Assembly: GCF_029266915.1 (NCBI RefSeq)
Contig: NZ_JARIEF010000051.1
Coordinates: forward strand, 1-63,822
Origin: Tissierella sp.
GTDB taxonomy: Bacteria > Bacillota > Clostridia > Tissierellales > Tissierellaceae
Direction: 5' to 3'
Length of the DNA stretch: 63,822 nucleotides
Every line of letters starts with the position of its first letter. The first letter of the stretch is position 1. Shown in pieces: positions 8,288-17,076 of the stretch. Position numbers and translations under genes: made by a program. The notes under the pieces were generated by a model. It did not search any database and was not told the DNA's origin. It saw only the letters and a program-made list of their open reading frames with translations.

Positions 8288-9559
8288 TTGAAGAAATATA
8301 AAAAAATGGTATTTATTTCAGCTCTTATTGCATTAGCATCGCAGATCAGTATAGGAATAATTAATAATAATTTTAGAATCTCCGCAGGCATAATTACATA
8401 TGTTTTATTGGTTTTATATTATGAAGATATAAAACCAATTCCAATAGGTATACTATCAGGAGTTATGGTGTTTTTTTTAAGAACAATGGTACACTTTCTG
8501 ATAAATGGAAATATTAATAATGTAATAATTTCATATCTCCCAGAAGTGCTTTTTTATACATTTTATTCACTAATATACTTTCTACTAACAAAAATGATAA
8601 AAACAAAAAATATAAATATTATTTTCATTATTCTAATTATAAGTGACTTTTTAGCTAACTTTATAGAAGTATTTATAAGATCGGATATAGACAAGTCACC
8701 CTTTCTAATTCGAGTTAGTCTTACACTGTTTATAGTTAGTATAGTACGATCAATTATAATATGGATTATACTGAATATATTTAAATATTATAAAATGTTG
8801 CTTTTAAAAGAAGAACATGAAGATCGATATAAAAAACTATTATATCTTACATCTGAACTCAAAACAGAAATGTATTGGATAGAAAAAAACATGGATAATA
8901 TAGAAAATGTCATGAGTCAGTCTTATGAATTGTTTGAAAAGATTAATAAAAATGAAGACCATGACACCTGGCAAGAGAAGGCTCTTAATATAGCTCGAGA
9001 TGTTCATGAAATAAAAAAGGAAAATGGATTAGTAATCCGTGGTATAAAAGAAATTACAGAAAGTGAATTAAATGATAAAGGAATGGACTTTAAGGATATT
9101 ATAAATATACTAGTTGAAACCATGAAAAGAGAAATAAGACTGATGGGTAAAGATATAGTATTAGAATATAGTATAGAAGAAAATTTTTATACTTCTAAAC
9201 ATTATTATATTATGTCTATGCTTAGAAATCTAATTATGAATAGTATTGAGGCAGCTGATCATTTAAAAGATGATAGCAAGATTATAATAAAACATGAAGC
9301 AGATAAAGAAAATCATTATTTTTTAGTGTCAGATAATGGAATAGGTATAGATAAAGAAGGTTTAAAGCATATTCTTTCACCTGGATTTTCAACTAAAATA
9401 AATTATGATACCGGTGAAATCAATAGAGGACTAGGATTAAGCATAGTTCAGTATATTTTAGAAGAACAACTTGATGGAAGTATAAGTATTAGCTCAATAA
9501 TAGGAGAGGGAAGTAAATTCAAAATAACTATACCAAGAAAAACAGTGGAGGAAAATTAA
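8288..9559 (+). CDS. glnK: GlnK/YcbA-like sensor histidine kinase
   Basis: The 423-residue membrane kinase has several hydrophobic segments in residues 1-175 and a cytoplasmic kinase core. The phosphoacceptor is probably H240 in ARDVHEIKK, a histidine box typical of the YcbA/GlnK family. The ATPase domain shows the N box (NLIMNSIEAAD, N314/N318), G1 (VSDNGIGID) and G2 (NRGLGLSIVQYI). The start is TTG after AAGGGG. The stop codon abuts the GTG start of the response regulator, so the two are translated from one message. By analogy with Bacillus subtilis GlnK-GlnL the kinase would respond to glutamine or a related amino acid; the symporter gene downstream supports this. Confidence 0.8.
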   Translation: MKKYKKMVFISALIALASQISIGIINNNFRISAGIITYVLLVLYYEDIKPIPIGILSGVMVFFLRTMVHFLINGNINNVIISYLPEVLFYTFYSLIYFLLTKMIKTKNINIIFIILIISDFLANFIEVFIRSDIDKSPFLIRVSLTLFIVSIVRSIIIWIILNIFKYYKMLLLKEEHEDRYKKLLYLTSELKTEMYWIEKNMDNIENVMSQSYELFEKINKNEDHDTWQEKALNIARDVHEIKKENGLVIRGIKEITESELNDKGMDFKDIINILVETMKREIRLMGKDIVLEYSIEENFYTSKHYYIMSMLRNLIMNSIEAADHLKDDSKIIIKHEADKENHYFLVSDNGIGIDKEGLKHILSPGFSTKINYDTGEINRGLGLSIVQYILEEQLDGSISISSIIGEGSKFKITIPRKTVEEN

Positions 9560-10408
9560 GTGAACATATATATAGCTGAAGATAATGCTAATGTTGTAAG
9601 AATACTTGAAATGATAATATTAAATAAAAACTTAGGTGATATAATTGGAATGTCTGATAATGGAATAACTGCTCTAGAGGATATAAAAAGCTTATCACCC
9701 GATATAGTTCTGGTGGATTTGCTTATGCCAGGGAAAGATGGCATCAACCTAGTAAAAGAAGCAAAGGCTATTCATCCCCAAACCCAATATATTATGATAT
9801 CACAGGTTTCTTCTAAAAATATGATATCAAAGGCATATGAAAGTGGGATAGAATACTATATATCCAAGCCTATAGATGCTATTGAAGTTCAAACTGTAAT
9901 TAAAAAAATTATAGAGAAAATTAATATAAATACTAAACTTTCCCAAATTCAAAATTTACTCTCAGGTGGTTCTCAAAGTAATGCAATACTCCAAAATAAT
10001 AAAGATAGTACTCAAGGAATAAAAAGAGTTATGCAGAGAATTGGAATTATGGGTGAAACAGGCAGCCAAGATATAATTGATGTTGCAAAATATTTAATTG
10101 ATACAGATCAAAATATGTCGGATTTCACAATAAAAGAACTTTTAAGTAAATTTACAGACAGTCCTAAAAGTTTAGAACAAAAGATTAGAAGAACTGCTAG
10201 TGTTGGTATGGTAAACCTTGCAAGCCTAGGAGTAGAGGACTATATGAATGAAATATTTACGGAATACTCAAATGGATTATACAATTTTGAACAGCTGAAA
10301 ATGGAGATGGACTTTATTAGAGGAAAGTCTAAAAAAGGAGGGAAAATAAATATAAAAAAATTCATAGATGGAATAGTATACTACGGCAATATAAATAAAA
10401 AAGATTAG
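9560..10408 (+). CDS. glnL: GlnL/YcbB-type response regulator
   Basis: This 282-residue regulator has a receiver domain (1-120) with acidic pocket E7/D8, phosphorylation site D53 (VLVDLLMPGKDG), S81 and K103. Its C-terminal half (about 145-280) is the YcbB-type output domain, not an OmpR- or NarL-type one; QRIGIMGETGSQDIIDVA is characteristic. It starts with GTG directly after the kinase stop and ends within a terminator hairpin. It probably activates the AGCS symporter gene 200 bp downstream, as GlnL activates glnT in Bacillus. I could not pick out a clear tandem operator in the spacer. Confidence 0.83.
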   Translation: MNIYIAEDNANVVRILEMIILNKNLGDIIGMSDNGITALEDIKSLSPDIVLVDLLMPGKDGINLVKEAKAIHPQTQYIMISQVSSKNMISKAYESGIEYYISKPIDAIEVQTVIKKIIEKININTKLSQIQNLLSGGSQSNAILQNNKDSTQGIKRVMQRIGIMGETGSQDIIDVAKYLIDTDQNMSDFTIKELLSKFTDSPKSLEQKIRRTASVGMVNLASLGVEDYMNEIFTEYSNGLYNFEQLKMEMDFIRGKSKKGGKINIKKFIDGIVYYGNINKKD

Positions 10409-10446
10409 ATAGGGAAATAAAATCTCTTATCTAATCTTTTTTTATT
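10400..10446 (+). terminator. Intrinsic terminator after the two-component operon
   Basis: The stem AAGATTAGATAGG / CTTATCTAATCTT contains the TAG stop codon of the response regulator and is followed by a run of T residues. Confidence 0.8.
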
Positions 10447-10608
10447 TGTAACTATAAAATTCTATAAAAAAATGTTATAAATTGAAACCTTTAATAACTA
10501 TTTGAAGGTGAGGGGTTATACTAAAGCCATATTCAGTGAAAACGTTACAAGTTTTCTTACAGATATTATAGGCAAGGGTTAAAGTTATTTAAAATAGGAG
10601 GGAAAATA

Positions 10609-12078
10609 ATGGAATTGATAAAAGGATTTGTAGAGTCTGTAAATACCATCTTATGGGATTATGTACTTATATTTGCTCTTATGGGTATTGGTGTTTTCAT
10701 GACTGTAAAACTTAAGTTTCCACAATTTACAAGGCTTTTTCCAGCACTAAAAAAAATGATTTCAGATATAATTAAAAGGAAGCCCGTAGAAGAAGGAAAA
10801 ATGTCAGCTTTTCAGGCATTGTCAACTGCGGTTGCAGCACAAGTAGGAACTGGAAATATAGTAGGTGTGGCTACAGCCATTGCAGCAGGAGGGCCGGGTG
10901 CGGCTTTTTGGATGATAATATCTGCTTTCTTTGGAATGGCTACTATATTTAGTGAATCAGTTTTAGCGCAAAAATATAGAGAAAACAAAGATGGAAATTT
11001 AGTAGGAGGACCTGCATATTATATAAAAAATGGTCTAAAATCTAAAGCTTTATCAATAATTTTTGCTATTTCATGTATATTTGCTTTGGGTATTGTGGGA
11101 ATAATGGTTCAATCAAATTCAGTAGCAGGTTCTGTGAGTACTGCATTTGGTATCCCTATAGAAATTGTAACTATCGTACTTACTGTAACAGTTGTACTTA
11201 TATTAATGGGTGGTATGGGAAGGATAGCATCATTTGCTGAAAAAGTAGTACCTGTAATGGCAAGTATATATATAGTTGGTTGTTTAACAATTATAATAAT
11301 GAATGTATCTAACTTTATACCTGCATTGAAAACTATTTTTCTTGGAGCATTTTCACCAAGTGCATTAGGTGGAGGAGTACTTGGTATAACAGTTCAGCAA
11401 ACTGTAAGATTTGGACTGGCAAGGGGATTATTCTCTAACGAAGCCGGTATGGGTTCAACACCTCATTCACATGCTGTTGCAGATACAGATCATCCTGCTG
11501 AACAAGGATTTATTGCGATGATTGGAGTATTTATATCAACATTTTTAATCTGTCTTTCAACAGTCATGGTAAATTTAGCTTCAGGATCATACAACTTAAA
11601 TATATCAGCAGCTGAAATGACAAAAAATGCAACTGTAATGACTCAAAATGGATTTATAGCAGGATTTGGTTCCTTTGGGGGAATGTTTTTGTCTATATGT
11701 TTATCATTTTTTTCTTTAACTACAATAATAGGATGGTATTTTTTCGCTGAATCAAACGTAAAACTTGTGATTAATTCTAAGACATCAACAATAAATATCT
11801 TCAAAGCTTTAGTTTTAACAGCTTTAGTATTTGGAACTACAGTAGAGCCAACTTTTGTTTGGGCTCTAGCAGATATGTCTATGGGGATAATGGCTATACC
11901 AAACTTAATAGCCTTATTGTTTTTATCTAAAGAAGTTAAAGCGGTACTTGATGATTACGATTCATGTGTAAGAAATAAAGATATTTCTTGGGAATATGAA
12001 TATGAAAATATTGAACAGCCCAAGGCTCGAAGAAAAGGTTTATTAAGAAAAGGACTTCCAACTACTATCATAAAATAA
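10609..12078 (+). CDS. AGCS-family sodium:amino acid (alanine/glutamine) symporter
   Basis: The 489-residue polytopic membrane protein contains about ten hydrophobic segments. AGCS family landmarks are AQVGTGNIVGVATAI (about 77-91), GGPGAAFWM, the NEAGMGSTPHSHA loop (about 278-290) and GWYFFAE. It takes up alanine, glycine or glutamine with sodium. An AGGAGG site lies nine bases upstream. The gene stands between a GlnK/GlnL-type two-component system and a terminator, which points to glutamine as a likely substrate and to regulation by that system. The charged C-terminal tail (about 455-489) is cytoplasmic. Confidence 0.92.
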   Translation: MELIKGFVESVNTILWDYVLIFALMGIGVFMTVKLKFPQFTRLFPALKKMISDIIKRKPVEEGKMSAFQALSTAVAAQVGTGNIVGVATAIAAGGPGAAFWMIISAFFGMATIFSESVLAQKYRENKDGNLVGGPAYYIKNGLKSKALSIIFAISCIFALGIVGIMVQSNSVAGSVSTAFGIPIEIVTIVLTVTVVLILMGGMGRIASFAEKVVPVMASIYIVGCLTIIIMNVSNFIPALKTIFLGAFSPSALGGGVLGITVQQTVRFGLARGLFSNEAGMGSTPHSHAVADTDHPAEQGFIAMIGVFISTFLICLSTVMVNLASGSYNLNISAAEMTKNATVMTQNGFIAGFGSFGGMFLSICLSFFSLTTIIGWYFFAESNVKLVINSKTSTINIFKALVLTALVFGTTVEPTFVWALADMSMGIMAIPNLIALLFLSKEVKAVLDDYDSCVRNKDISWEYEYENIEQPKARRKGLLRKGLPTTIIK

Positions 12079-12398
12079 TAAGAAAAGCTCTCTTATGGCA
12101 ATATATAAACCTTGCTATAAGAGAGCTTTTTCTTTATTTGTAGGGCAATAATAAACAGATTATAATAACTGTTTTAATAGCTTTTCATTGGAGAATTAAT
12201 GAAAGCGGTGAAGTGCAGAAAAGCAGAATAATCATAAAATCTTACATGGGTATGGGATTGATTTATATACTGCAGGTTATAGTATAGACAAGTTAACTTT
12301 TATTTATGAAAAGAATTTAAATAAACATCAGACTATGATACTATTTAAATTAAGAGTATTTAATAAATTTATTACGCGAACTTAAAGGGAGTGAAAAC
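12079..12398. other. Intergenic stretch, terminator and unassigned sequence
   Basis: Beyond the terminator at 12083-12134 I see no gene. Two frames stay open for about 50 codons between 12150 and 12380, but neither has a start with a binding site and neither translation resembles a family I know. They could be gene debris or chance. Confidence 0.35.
12083..12136 (+). terminator. Intrinsic terminator
   Basis: The stem AAAAGCTCTCTTAT / ATAAGAGAGCTTTT is followed by a T-rich run. It ends the symporter transcript. Confidence 0.85.
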
Positions 12399-13541
12399 AT
12401 GCTTTATAGAAAGTTTGGAAAAACAAATGAAATGGTTTCAATTTTAGGATTTGGCTGTATGAGATTTCCAACGACTATAGAAGGAGATATGTCATCTATA
12501 GATGAAGAAAAATCCTTAGAGATGGTAAGGTATGCTATAGATAATGGAGTAAACTATCTTGACACAGCTTATCCCTATCATGGAAGTGGGATGGGAGGTG
12601 GAGGCGCAAGCGAGCCTTTTGTGGCTAAAGTTATAAAGGATGGTTACAGAGAAAAAGTTAAAATAGCTACAAAACTACCTTCTTGGCTTATTGAAACTAG
12701 AGAAGATATGGACAAATACTTAGATGAGCAATTAGAAAGATTAGATATCGAAACAATAGATTTTTATCTTCTCCACTCTTTAAATAAAGAATCATGGGAA
12801 AATTTGAAGAAACTAGGTGTAGATGAATTTCTAGATAGCGCCATAGCAGACGGAAGAATCAAGCATGTTGGTTTTTCTTATCATGATAAGCCAGAATATT
12901 TTAATGAAATTGTAGATTATTATAATTTTTCATTTTGTCAGATTCAATACAATTACTTAGATGAAGAGTATCAAGCAGGACTCGCAGGACTAAACTATGC
13001 AAGAAAGAAGGACCTTGGAATAGTGGTTATGGAGCCCTTAAGGGGAGGAAAGCTTGTAGACAAACTCCCTGGGGAGATAATTGAGTTATTTAATAAAGCT
13101 AAAATCAGGAGAACACCCGCAGAATGGGCACTTAGATGGGTCTGGAATAATGCTGATGTATCGATTCTTTTAAGCGGCATGAGCACAATGGAACAAGTTA
13201 TAGAAAATGTAAATATAGCGAAAGATGCTCAAGAGTCTTCACTTAAAGAAGAAGAATTAGATTTGATAGATAGGGTAAAAGAAATATTTAAAAATAAAAT
13301 AAAAGTAAATTGCACGGATTGCAAGTATTGTATGCCTTGTCCCCAAGGCGTCGATATACCAAGAAACTTTAGCATTTACAATAATTATTCCTTGTTTGGA
13401 GAGTGCGAAGCTTATAGGTCCTTAAATGATAAGGAAAGAGCTTCAAACTGTATAAAATGCGGGATATGTGAAACTCACTGCCCACAAGGAATAGAGATAA
13501 TGAAAGAGATGGAAAGTATAAAAACTGTTTTTGAATCATAA
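12399..13541 (+). CDS. Aldo/keto reductase with C-terminal 4Fe-4S ferredoxin motifs
   Basis: The 380-residue protein has an N-terminal aldo/keto reductase barrel (about 1-290) with catalytic tetrad candidates D55, Y60, K92 and H126. The C-terminal part (about 305-375) has two cysteine clusters, CTDCKYCMPCPQG and CIKCGICETHCPQG, that should bind 4Fe-4S centres. This fused type is common in anaerobes and is expected to transfer electrons between an iron-sulphur carrier and a carbonyl substrate; the substrate is unknown. A GGGAG site precedes the ATG. The gene is monocistronic and ends at a bidirectional terminator. Confidence 0.9.
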   Translation: MLYRKFGKTNEMVSILGFGCMRFPTTIEGDMSSIDEEKSLEMVRYAIDNGVNYLDTAYPYHGSGMGGGGASEPFVAKVIKDGYREKVKIATKLPSWLIETREDMDKYLDEQLERLDIETIDFYLLHSLNKESWENLKKLGVDEFLDSAIADGRIKHVGFSYHDKPEYFNEIVDYYNFSFCQIQYNYLDEEYQAGLAGLNYARKKDLGIVVMEPLRGGKLVDKLPGEIIELFNKAKIRRTPAEWALRWVWNNADVSILLSGMSTMEQVIENVNIAKDAQESSLKEEELDLIDRVKEIFKNKIKVNCTDCKYCMPCPQGVDIPRNFSIYNNYSLFGECEAYRSLNDKERASNCIKCGICETHCPQGIEIMKEMESIKTVFES

Positions 13542-13570
13542 AAAAAGCTAGGCATCTGCCTAGCTTTAAT
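13542..13570. terminator. Bidirectional terminator
   Basis: The perfect stem AAAGCTAGGC / GCCTAGCTTT lies between convergent genes, with A and T runs on either side. Confidence 0.85.
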
Positions 13571-13576
13571 CCATAT

Positions 13577-13783
13577 TTATTCTTTTCCTACCATCACATT
13601 ACTTGCCTTTATAATAGCTACTGCTTCGTCTCCAACCTTAAGATTTAAACTCTCGGCAGATCCTGTAGTTATGCTGGAAACAATTTCCATTCCTTTAAGA
13701 TCTATAACAACTTCAGTTGAAACAGGTCCCTTTTTTATTTCCTTGATAGTTCCTTTGAGTTGATTCCTTGCTGAAAAATTCAT
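13577..13783 (-). CDS. Molbindin (TOBE-domain molybdate/tungstate-binding protein)
   Basis: The 68-residue protein is a single TOBE/Mop domain: SARNQLKGTIKEIKKG at the start, then STEVVIDL, ITTGSAESLNLKVGD and AIIKASNVMVG. Such proteins assemble into rings that store or buffer molybdate or tungstate in the cytoplasm. I placed the start at 13783, seven bases after AGGAGG; an upstream in-frame ATG at 13840 has no ribosome-binding site. No molybdate transporter or cofactor gene is nearby, so it is an isolated copy. Confidence 0.88.
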   Translation of the reverse strand: MNFSARNQLKGTIKEIKKGPVSTEVVIDLKGMEIVSSITTGSAESLNLKVGDEAVAIIKASNVMVGKE

Positions 13784-13923
13784 ATCCATTCCTCCTATAT
13801 TTGTATCACTATATATATTTACCCAATCTTGGATTATCAAATAATATATTTGGCTTAATGAGATACAAATATTGCCTAAAGGGTAATATAAAGATATACA
13901 GATAAAAAGAAATGGAGAAATTT

Positions 13924-14874
13924 ATGACGAAAAATACTACTGAGATTACAAATCATATAATATTAAAAACTTTAATGGATAATTCACAAGATACTATTTA
14001 TTTTAAAGATAAAGATTCAAAAATCATAGTAAGCAGCCGGGCACATTCACTTCTTTGGGGGGAGACCAATCCTGACGATGTAATAGGAAAGACTGACTTT
14101 GACTACTTTCCTTATGAGTTTGCTATGGAATCCTTAAAAGATGAAAGAGAAATAATGGAAACTGGTATTCCTAAAACTGGTATAATTGAAAGACTAGTCC
14201 AGGATGATGGTGAAGTAAAATGGCTGTCAGCTTCTAAATACCCTCTTTTTGATGAAAAAAAGAATATAATAGGCACATGGGGGACTTCCAGAGATGTTTC
14301 TTCTTTAAAAAAAGCAGAGAAAAAATTAATAGCTTTAAATGAAAAGCTTCATGATGCATATGCCGAACTTAAATTGCTTTCTTCAAAGGATTCTTTATCA
14401 GGACTTTATAATCAAGGTCATTTTTTTGAAGAAATAAATGAAAGATTTGAATTAAATAAGAGGAGGAAAGAAAAAGCAACTGTAAAAGGTTTTTCTTTAA
14501 TCTTATTTGATATTGATGATTTTAAAAGTATAAATGATAAACATGGACATCTTATGGGAGATTTTGCTATTCGATATATTGCCGAGTTAGTTCGATCATA
14601 CGTCAGGATAAGTGATCTTTGCTTTAGATATGGTGGAGACGAGTTTGCGGTGATTTTAACTGACACCAATCTAAATGAAGCTAGAAGAGTGGCAGAAGGA
14701 TTAAGAGAAAAGATACATCTTACATCTATTATCTCTGGTCATGAAGAATTAAAGGTAACTATAAGTGCTGGAACTTCTACATTTAATGAAGTTGATGATG
14801 TAAATGAAATGATAAAACTAGCGGATGAAAGGTTATATTGTTCTAAAAATAAAGGAAAAAATAGAGTTTCTTAA
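13924..14874 (+). CDS. PAS-GGDEF diguanylate cyclase
   Basis: The protein is cytoplasmic, with no membrane segment. It has a PAS domain (about 10-140, with DNSQDTIYFKDKDSKI and the closing GTSRDVSSLKKAE), a short coiled linker, and a GGDEF domain (about 150-315). The active motif GGDEF is at 237-241, with an RISD inhibitory site five residues before it. A GGAGA site is six bases before the ATG at 13924; an alternative ATG at 13912 has a poorer site. Its stop codon overlaps the stop codon of a convergent EAL phosphodiesterase gene, so the pair makes and destroys the same messenger. Confidence 0.9.
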   Translation: MTKNTTEITNHIILKTLMDNSQDTIYFKDKDSKIIVSSRAHSLLWGETNPDDVIGKTDFDYFPYEFAMESLKDEREIMETGIPKTGIIERLVQDDGEVKWLSASKYPLFDEKKNIIGTWGTSRDVSSLKKAEKKLIALNEKLHDAYAELKLLSSKDSLSGLYNQGHFFEEINERFELNKRRKEKATVKGFSLILFDIDDFKSINDKHGHLMGDFAIRYIAELVRSYVRISDLCFRYGGDEFAVILTDTNLNEARRVAEGLREKIHLTSIISGHEELKVTISAGTSTFNEVDDVNEMIKLADERLYCSKNKGKNRVS

Positions 14875-15929
14875 AACTCTATTTTTCTAAGTGGTTTTTC
14901 ACTTGGCTTTCCAAAGTAGTAACCTTGAATCAAATCAGCGCCATTTTCTACTACAAAATCCAGTTCTTCTTTTATCTCTACGCCTTCAGCTAAAACTTTT
15001 ATATTCATATTCTTAGACATATTGACTAGGGCTAAGAATACTTCTTGCTGCAGCTTATTGATATGAATATCTCTAATTATAGTCATATCAATCTTAATAT
15101 AGTCAGGATATAGGGTAGATAGGTTATTCAGAGATGAATACCCGCTTCCTACATCATCTAAAGCTATATTGAATCCTTTTTCCCTATAAAAGTTAAGTAT
15201 AGTTTTTAAATGATCCGTATTACTTATATCCTCAGTTTCAACTACTTCAAAGGTTATATTTTCTGATTTAAAATTATACTTTTCTATTAGGTCTATAGTA
15301 GTTTTTAAACAAACTTCTGGATTATAGATAACAGTAGGTAAAAAGTTTATAAATAATTTCTTATCTATTTTTTCTCTAGCGGAGCTTATAATCGAAGTTT
15401 CACGCGCTTGTCTGTCCAGGTTAAAGGTTAAATCACTTTCCTTGGCTAGTTTAAACATTTCAAATGGATTCATTATAGTGCCGTCACTCTTAACTCCTCT
15501 AGATAGAAGTTCGTAACCGTAAATGGATTTATCCTTGATATCAACTATGGGCTGGAAATGAGTTATGAGAGTTTGGTTTTCCAAAATATAAATAAGCTCT
15601 TTAGATTTTACTGTACTCATCCATCTATCTAAAGTTTTAGTATTTGAGTATGTAGCAAAATTCAATTTTTCACCAGAATAAAGAGGAAGTACATTTATAG
15701 CACTTGCTTCTTTTAAAGTTAAACTATCATCTTTAATTATGTTTTCTAAAAAGACTTCAAAATTTTCAACTTCTATTTCAAAGTGAGTAGAACTAGATTC
15801 CAATATTTTGAAATAAATTTTTAAAAGGGGCTCTATTCTTTCGAAAAGGTCAGGTATTATAATATTTATATAGACTCTGCATTTTTCAGTTGAAAAATGA
15901 GGTGTTGAGGTGCATCTTGTACAAGCCAT
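14871..15929 (-). CDS. EAL-domain c-di-GMP phosphodiesterase with cysteine-bearing N terminus
   Basis: The EAL domain (about 115-350) should cleave c-di-GMP to pGpG. The signature is varied to E-L-L (E140-L142), but the metal and catalytic residues are kept: E140, N195, E228, E231, D258/D259 (DDVGSGYSS), K279 and E315/E318 (LAEGVE). The loop DDVGSGYSSL and the final QGYYFGKP are standard, so the enzyme is probably active. The first 110 residues are not a domain I can name; they include C3, C6 and C17, which could bind a metal. No membrane segment is present. The gene faces a PAS-GGDEF gene, and the two overlap by four bases at their stops. Confidence 0.9.
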   Translation of the reverse strand: MACTRCTSTPHFSTEKCRVYINIIIPDLFERIEPLLKIYFKILESSSTHFEIEVENFEVFLENIIKDDSLTLKEASAINVLPLYSGEKLNFATYSNTKTLDRWMSTVKSKELIYILENQTLITHFQPIVDIKDKSIYGYELLSRGVKSDGTIMNPFEMFKLAKESDLTFNLDRQARETSIISSAREKIDKKLFINFLPTVIYNPEVCLKTTIDLIEKYNFKSENITFEVVETEDISNTDHLKTILNFYREKGFNIALDDVGSGYSSLNNLSTLYPDYIKIDMTIIRDIHINKLQQEVFLALVNMSKNMNIKVLAEGVEIKEELDFVVENGADLIQGYYFGKPSEKPLRKIEF

Positions 15930-16206
15930 ATTAAAGGGGCCTCCTTAAATGTAATATCTATATAATAACATATATGCTAGTAGTTTTACATTAAAAAGGT
16001 AAATTTGAGTTCCTTGATTTAAAATTTAAAGTATAAAGCTTTGTATAAATTATACAATGATATAATAATTCAAGTGTTATATCATTATCTTAGGTGGTTC
16101 TAATAAAATCACTGTTGATTTATTCTTAAAATTGATATAATTAAATATATGTAATGAGTATTAGAAATGTTATCCAAATATTAAGATATAAAGGAGAGTG
16201 TATAAA

Positions 16207-16953
16207 ATGAACTTTAATCAGCAATGGGAAATAATCGACTTAACACAAGAAATTTACCAGGGGATGCCGCTTTTTGGTATTCATCAGCCAACATTTATAA
16301 TGACAAATCAAACTCATGAAGAAAGTATGGCTAAAACGGGAAGTGAAACTCTTGGATTTTATGCTAGAAACATACTTATGAGTGAGCATGCAGGAACACA
16401 TTCTGATGCAGTTATTGAATATAAACCAGGCGGAGCTCCAATGGAAGATATGCCACTTGAATATTATTTTGGAGACGCTATATGTCTTGATTTTTCAGAT
16501 AAAAGGTATCCTGAGTATATAGAAATAAGTGATATAGAAACTCAGCTAGAAAAAACAGGTCTAGAAATTAAAAAAGGCGATATATTTTTAATGTATACAG
16601 GACATTTTGAGAGAACCCACCCAAGTATACACTCCGAAAATGATATGCTAGATCCTCTTAACTATGGTGGACTTGCCTCAACACATTCGGGAATATCTTA
16701 TGACGCTGCTAAATGGCTTGGTGAAAAAGGAGTAGTTAATATTGGCGTAGATTCACCAGCTATAGATATGACTCCAGACGACTTAGACTATTCGGGTCAC
16801 TTGGCATGCGGAGAATATGACATTACTAATACAGAAAATCTTTGTAATCTAGATAAATTAGTCGCTAAAAGGTTTCTTTACATGGGACTTCCTTTAAAAA
16901 TAAGAGGAGGTACTGGTTCTCCTATAAGGGCGATAGCTTTATTGCCAAAGTAA
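16207..16953 (+). CDS. Cyclase-family metal-dependent hydrolase (kynurenine formamidase-like)
   Basis: The 248-residue protein belongs to the putative-cyclase family, whose members hydrolyse amide or lactone bonds, for example N-formylkynurenine or isatin. The metal motif HxGTHxD is present as HAGTHSDA (about 60-67). The usual proline and second histidine after it (DAPxHF) read V and E here. Other landmarks are the opening EIIDLTQEIYQGMP, GGLASTHSGIS and VGVDSPA-like GVDSPAIDMT. An AAGGAG site lies ten bases before the ATG at 16207; an in-frame GTG nine bases earlier is too close to it. The gene is not in a recognisable tryptophan pathway cluster, so the substrate stays open. Confidence 0.8.
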   Translation: MNFNQQWEIIDLTQEIYQGMPLFGIHQPTFIMTNQTHEESMAKTGSETLGFYARNILMSEHAGTHSDAVIEYKPGGAPMEDMPLEYYFGDAICLDFSDKRYPEYIEISDIETQLEKTGLEIKKGDIFLMYTGHFERTHPSIHSENDMLDPLNYGGLASTHSGISYDAAKWLGEKGVVNIGVDSPAIDMTPDDLDYSGHLACGEYDITNTENLCNLDKLVAKRFLYMGLPLKIRGGTGSPIRAIALLPK

Positions 16954-17076
16954 AAGTAAAGATATAAATGGCTAATATTATAAAACTAGCAATTTATTAT
17001 AAGATGATAGTCAAAGGTATATTAGGGTATTAACTATATAAGATAATAAAACCAAAACTTGAAAGGGGCAATTAAA

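Noticed and set aside
12150-12380. Open frames of about 50 codons between the symporter and aldo/keto reductase genes as a decayed gene
   Set aside because: Neither frame has a supported start and neither translation resembles a known family. AT-rich spacers of this length give such frames by chance.
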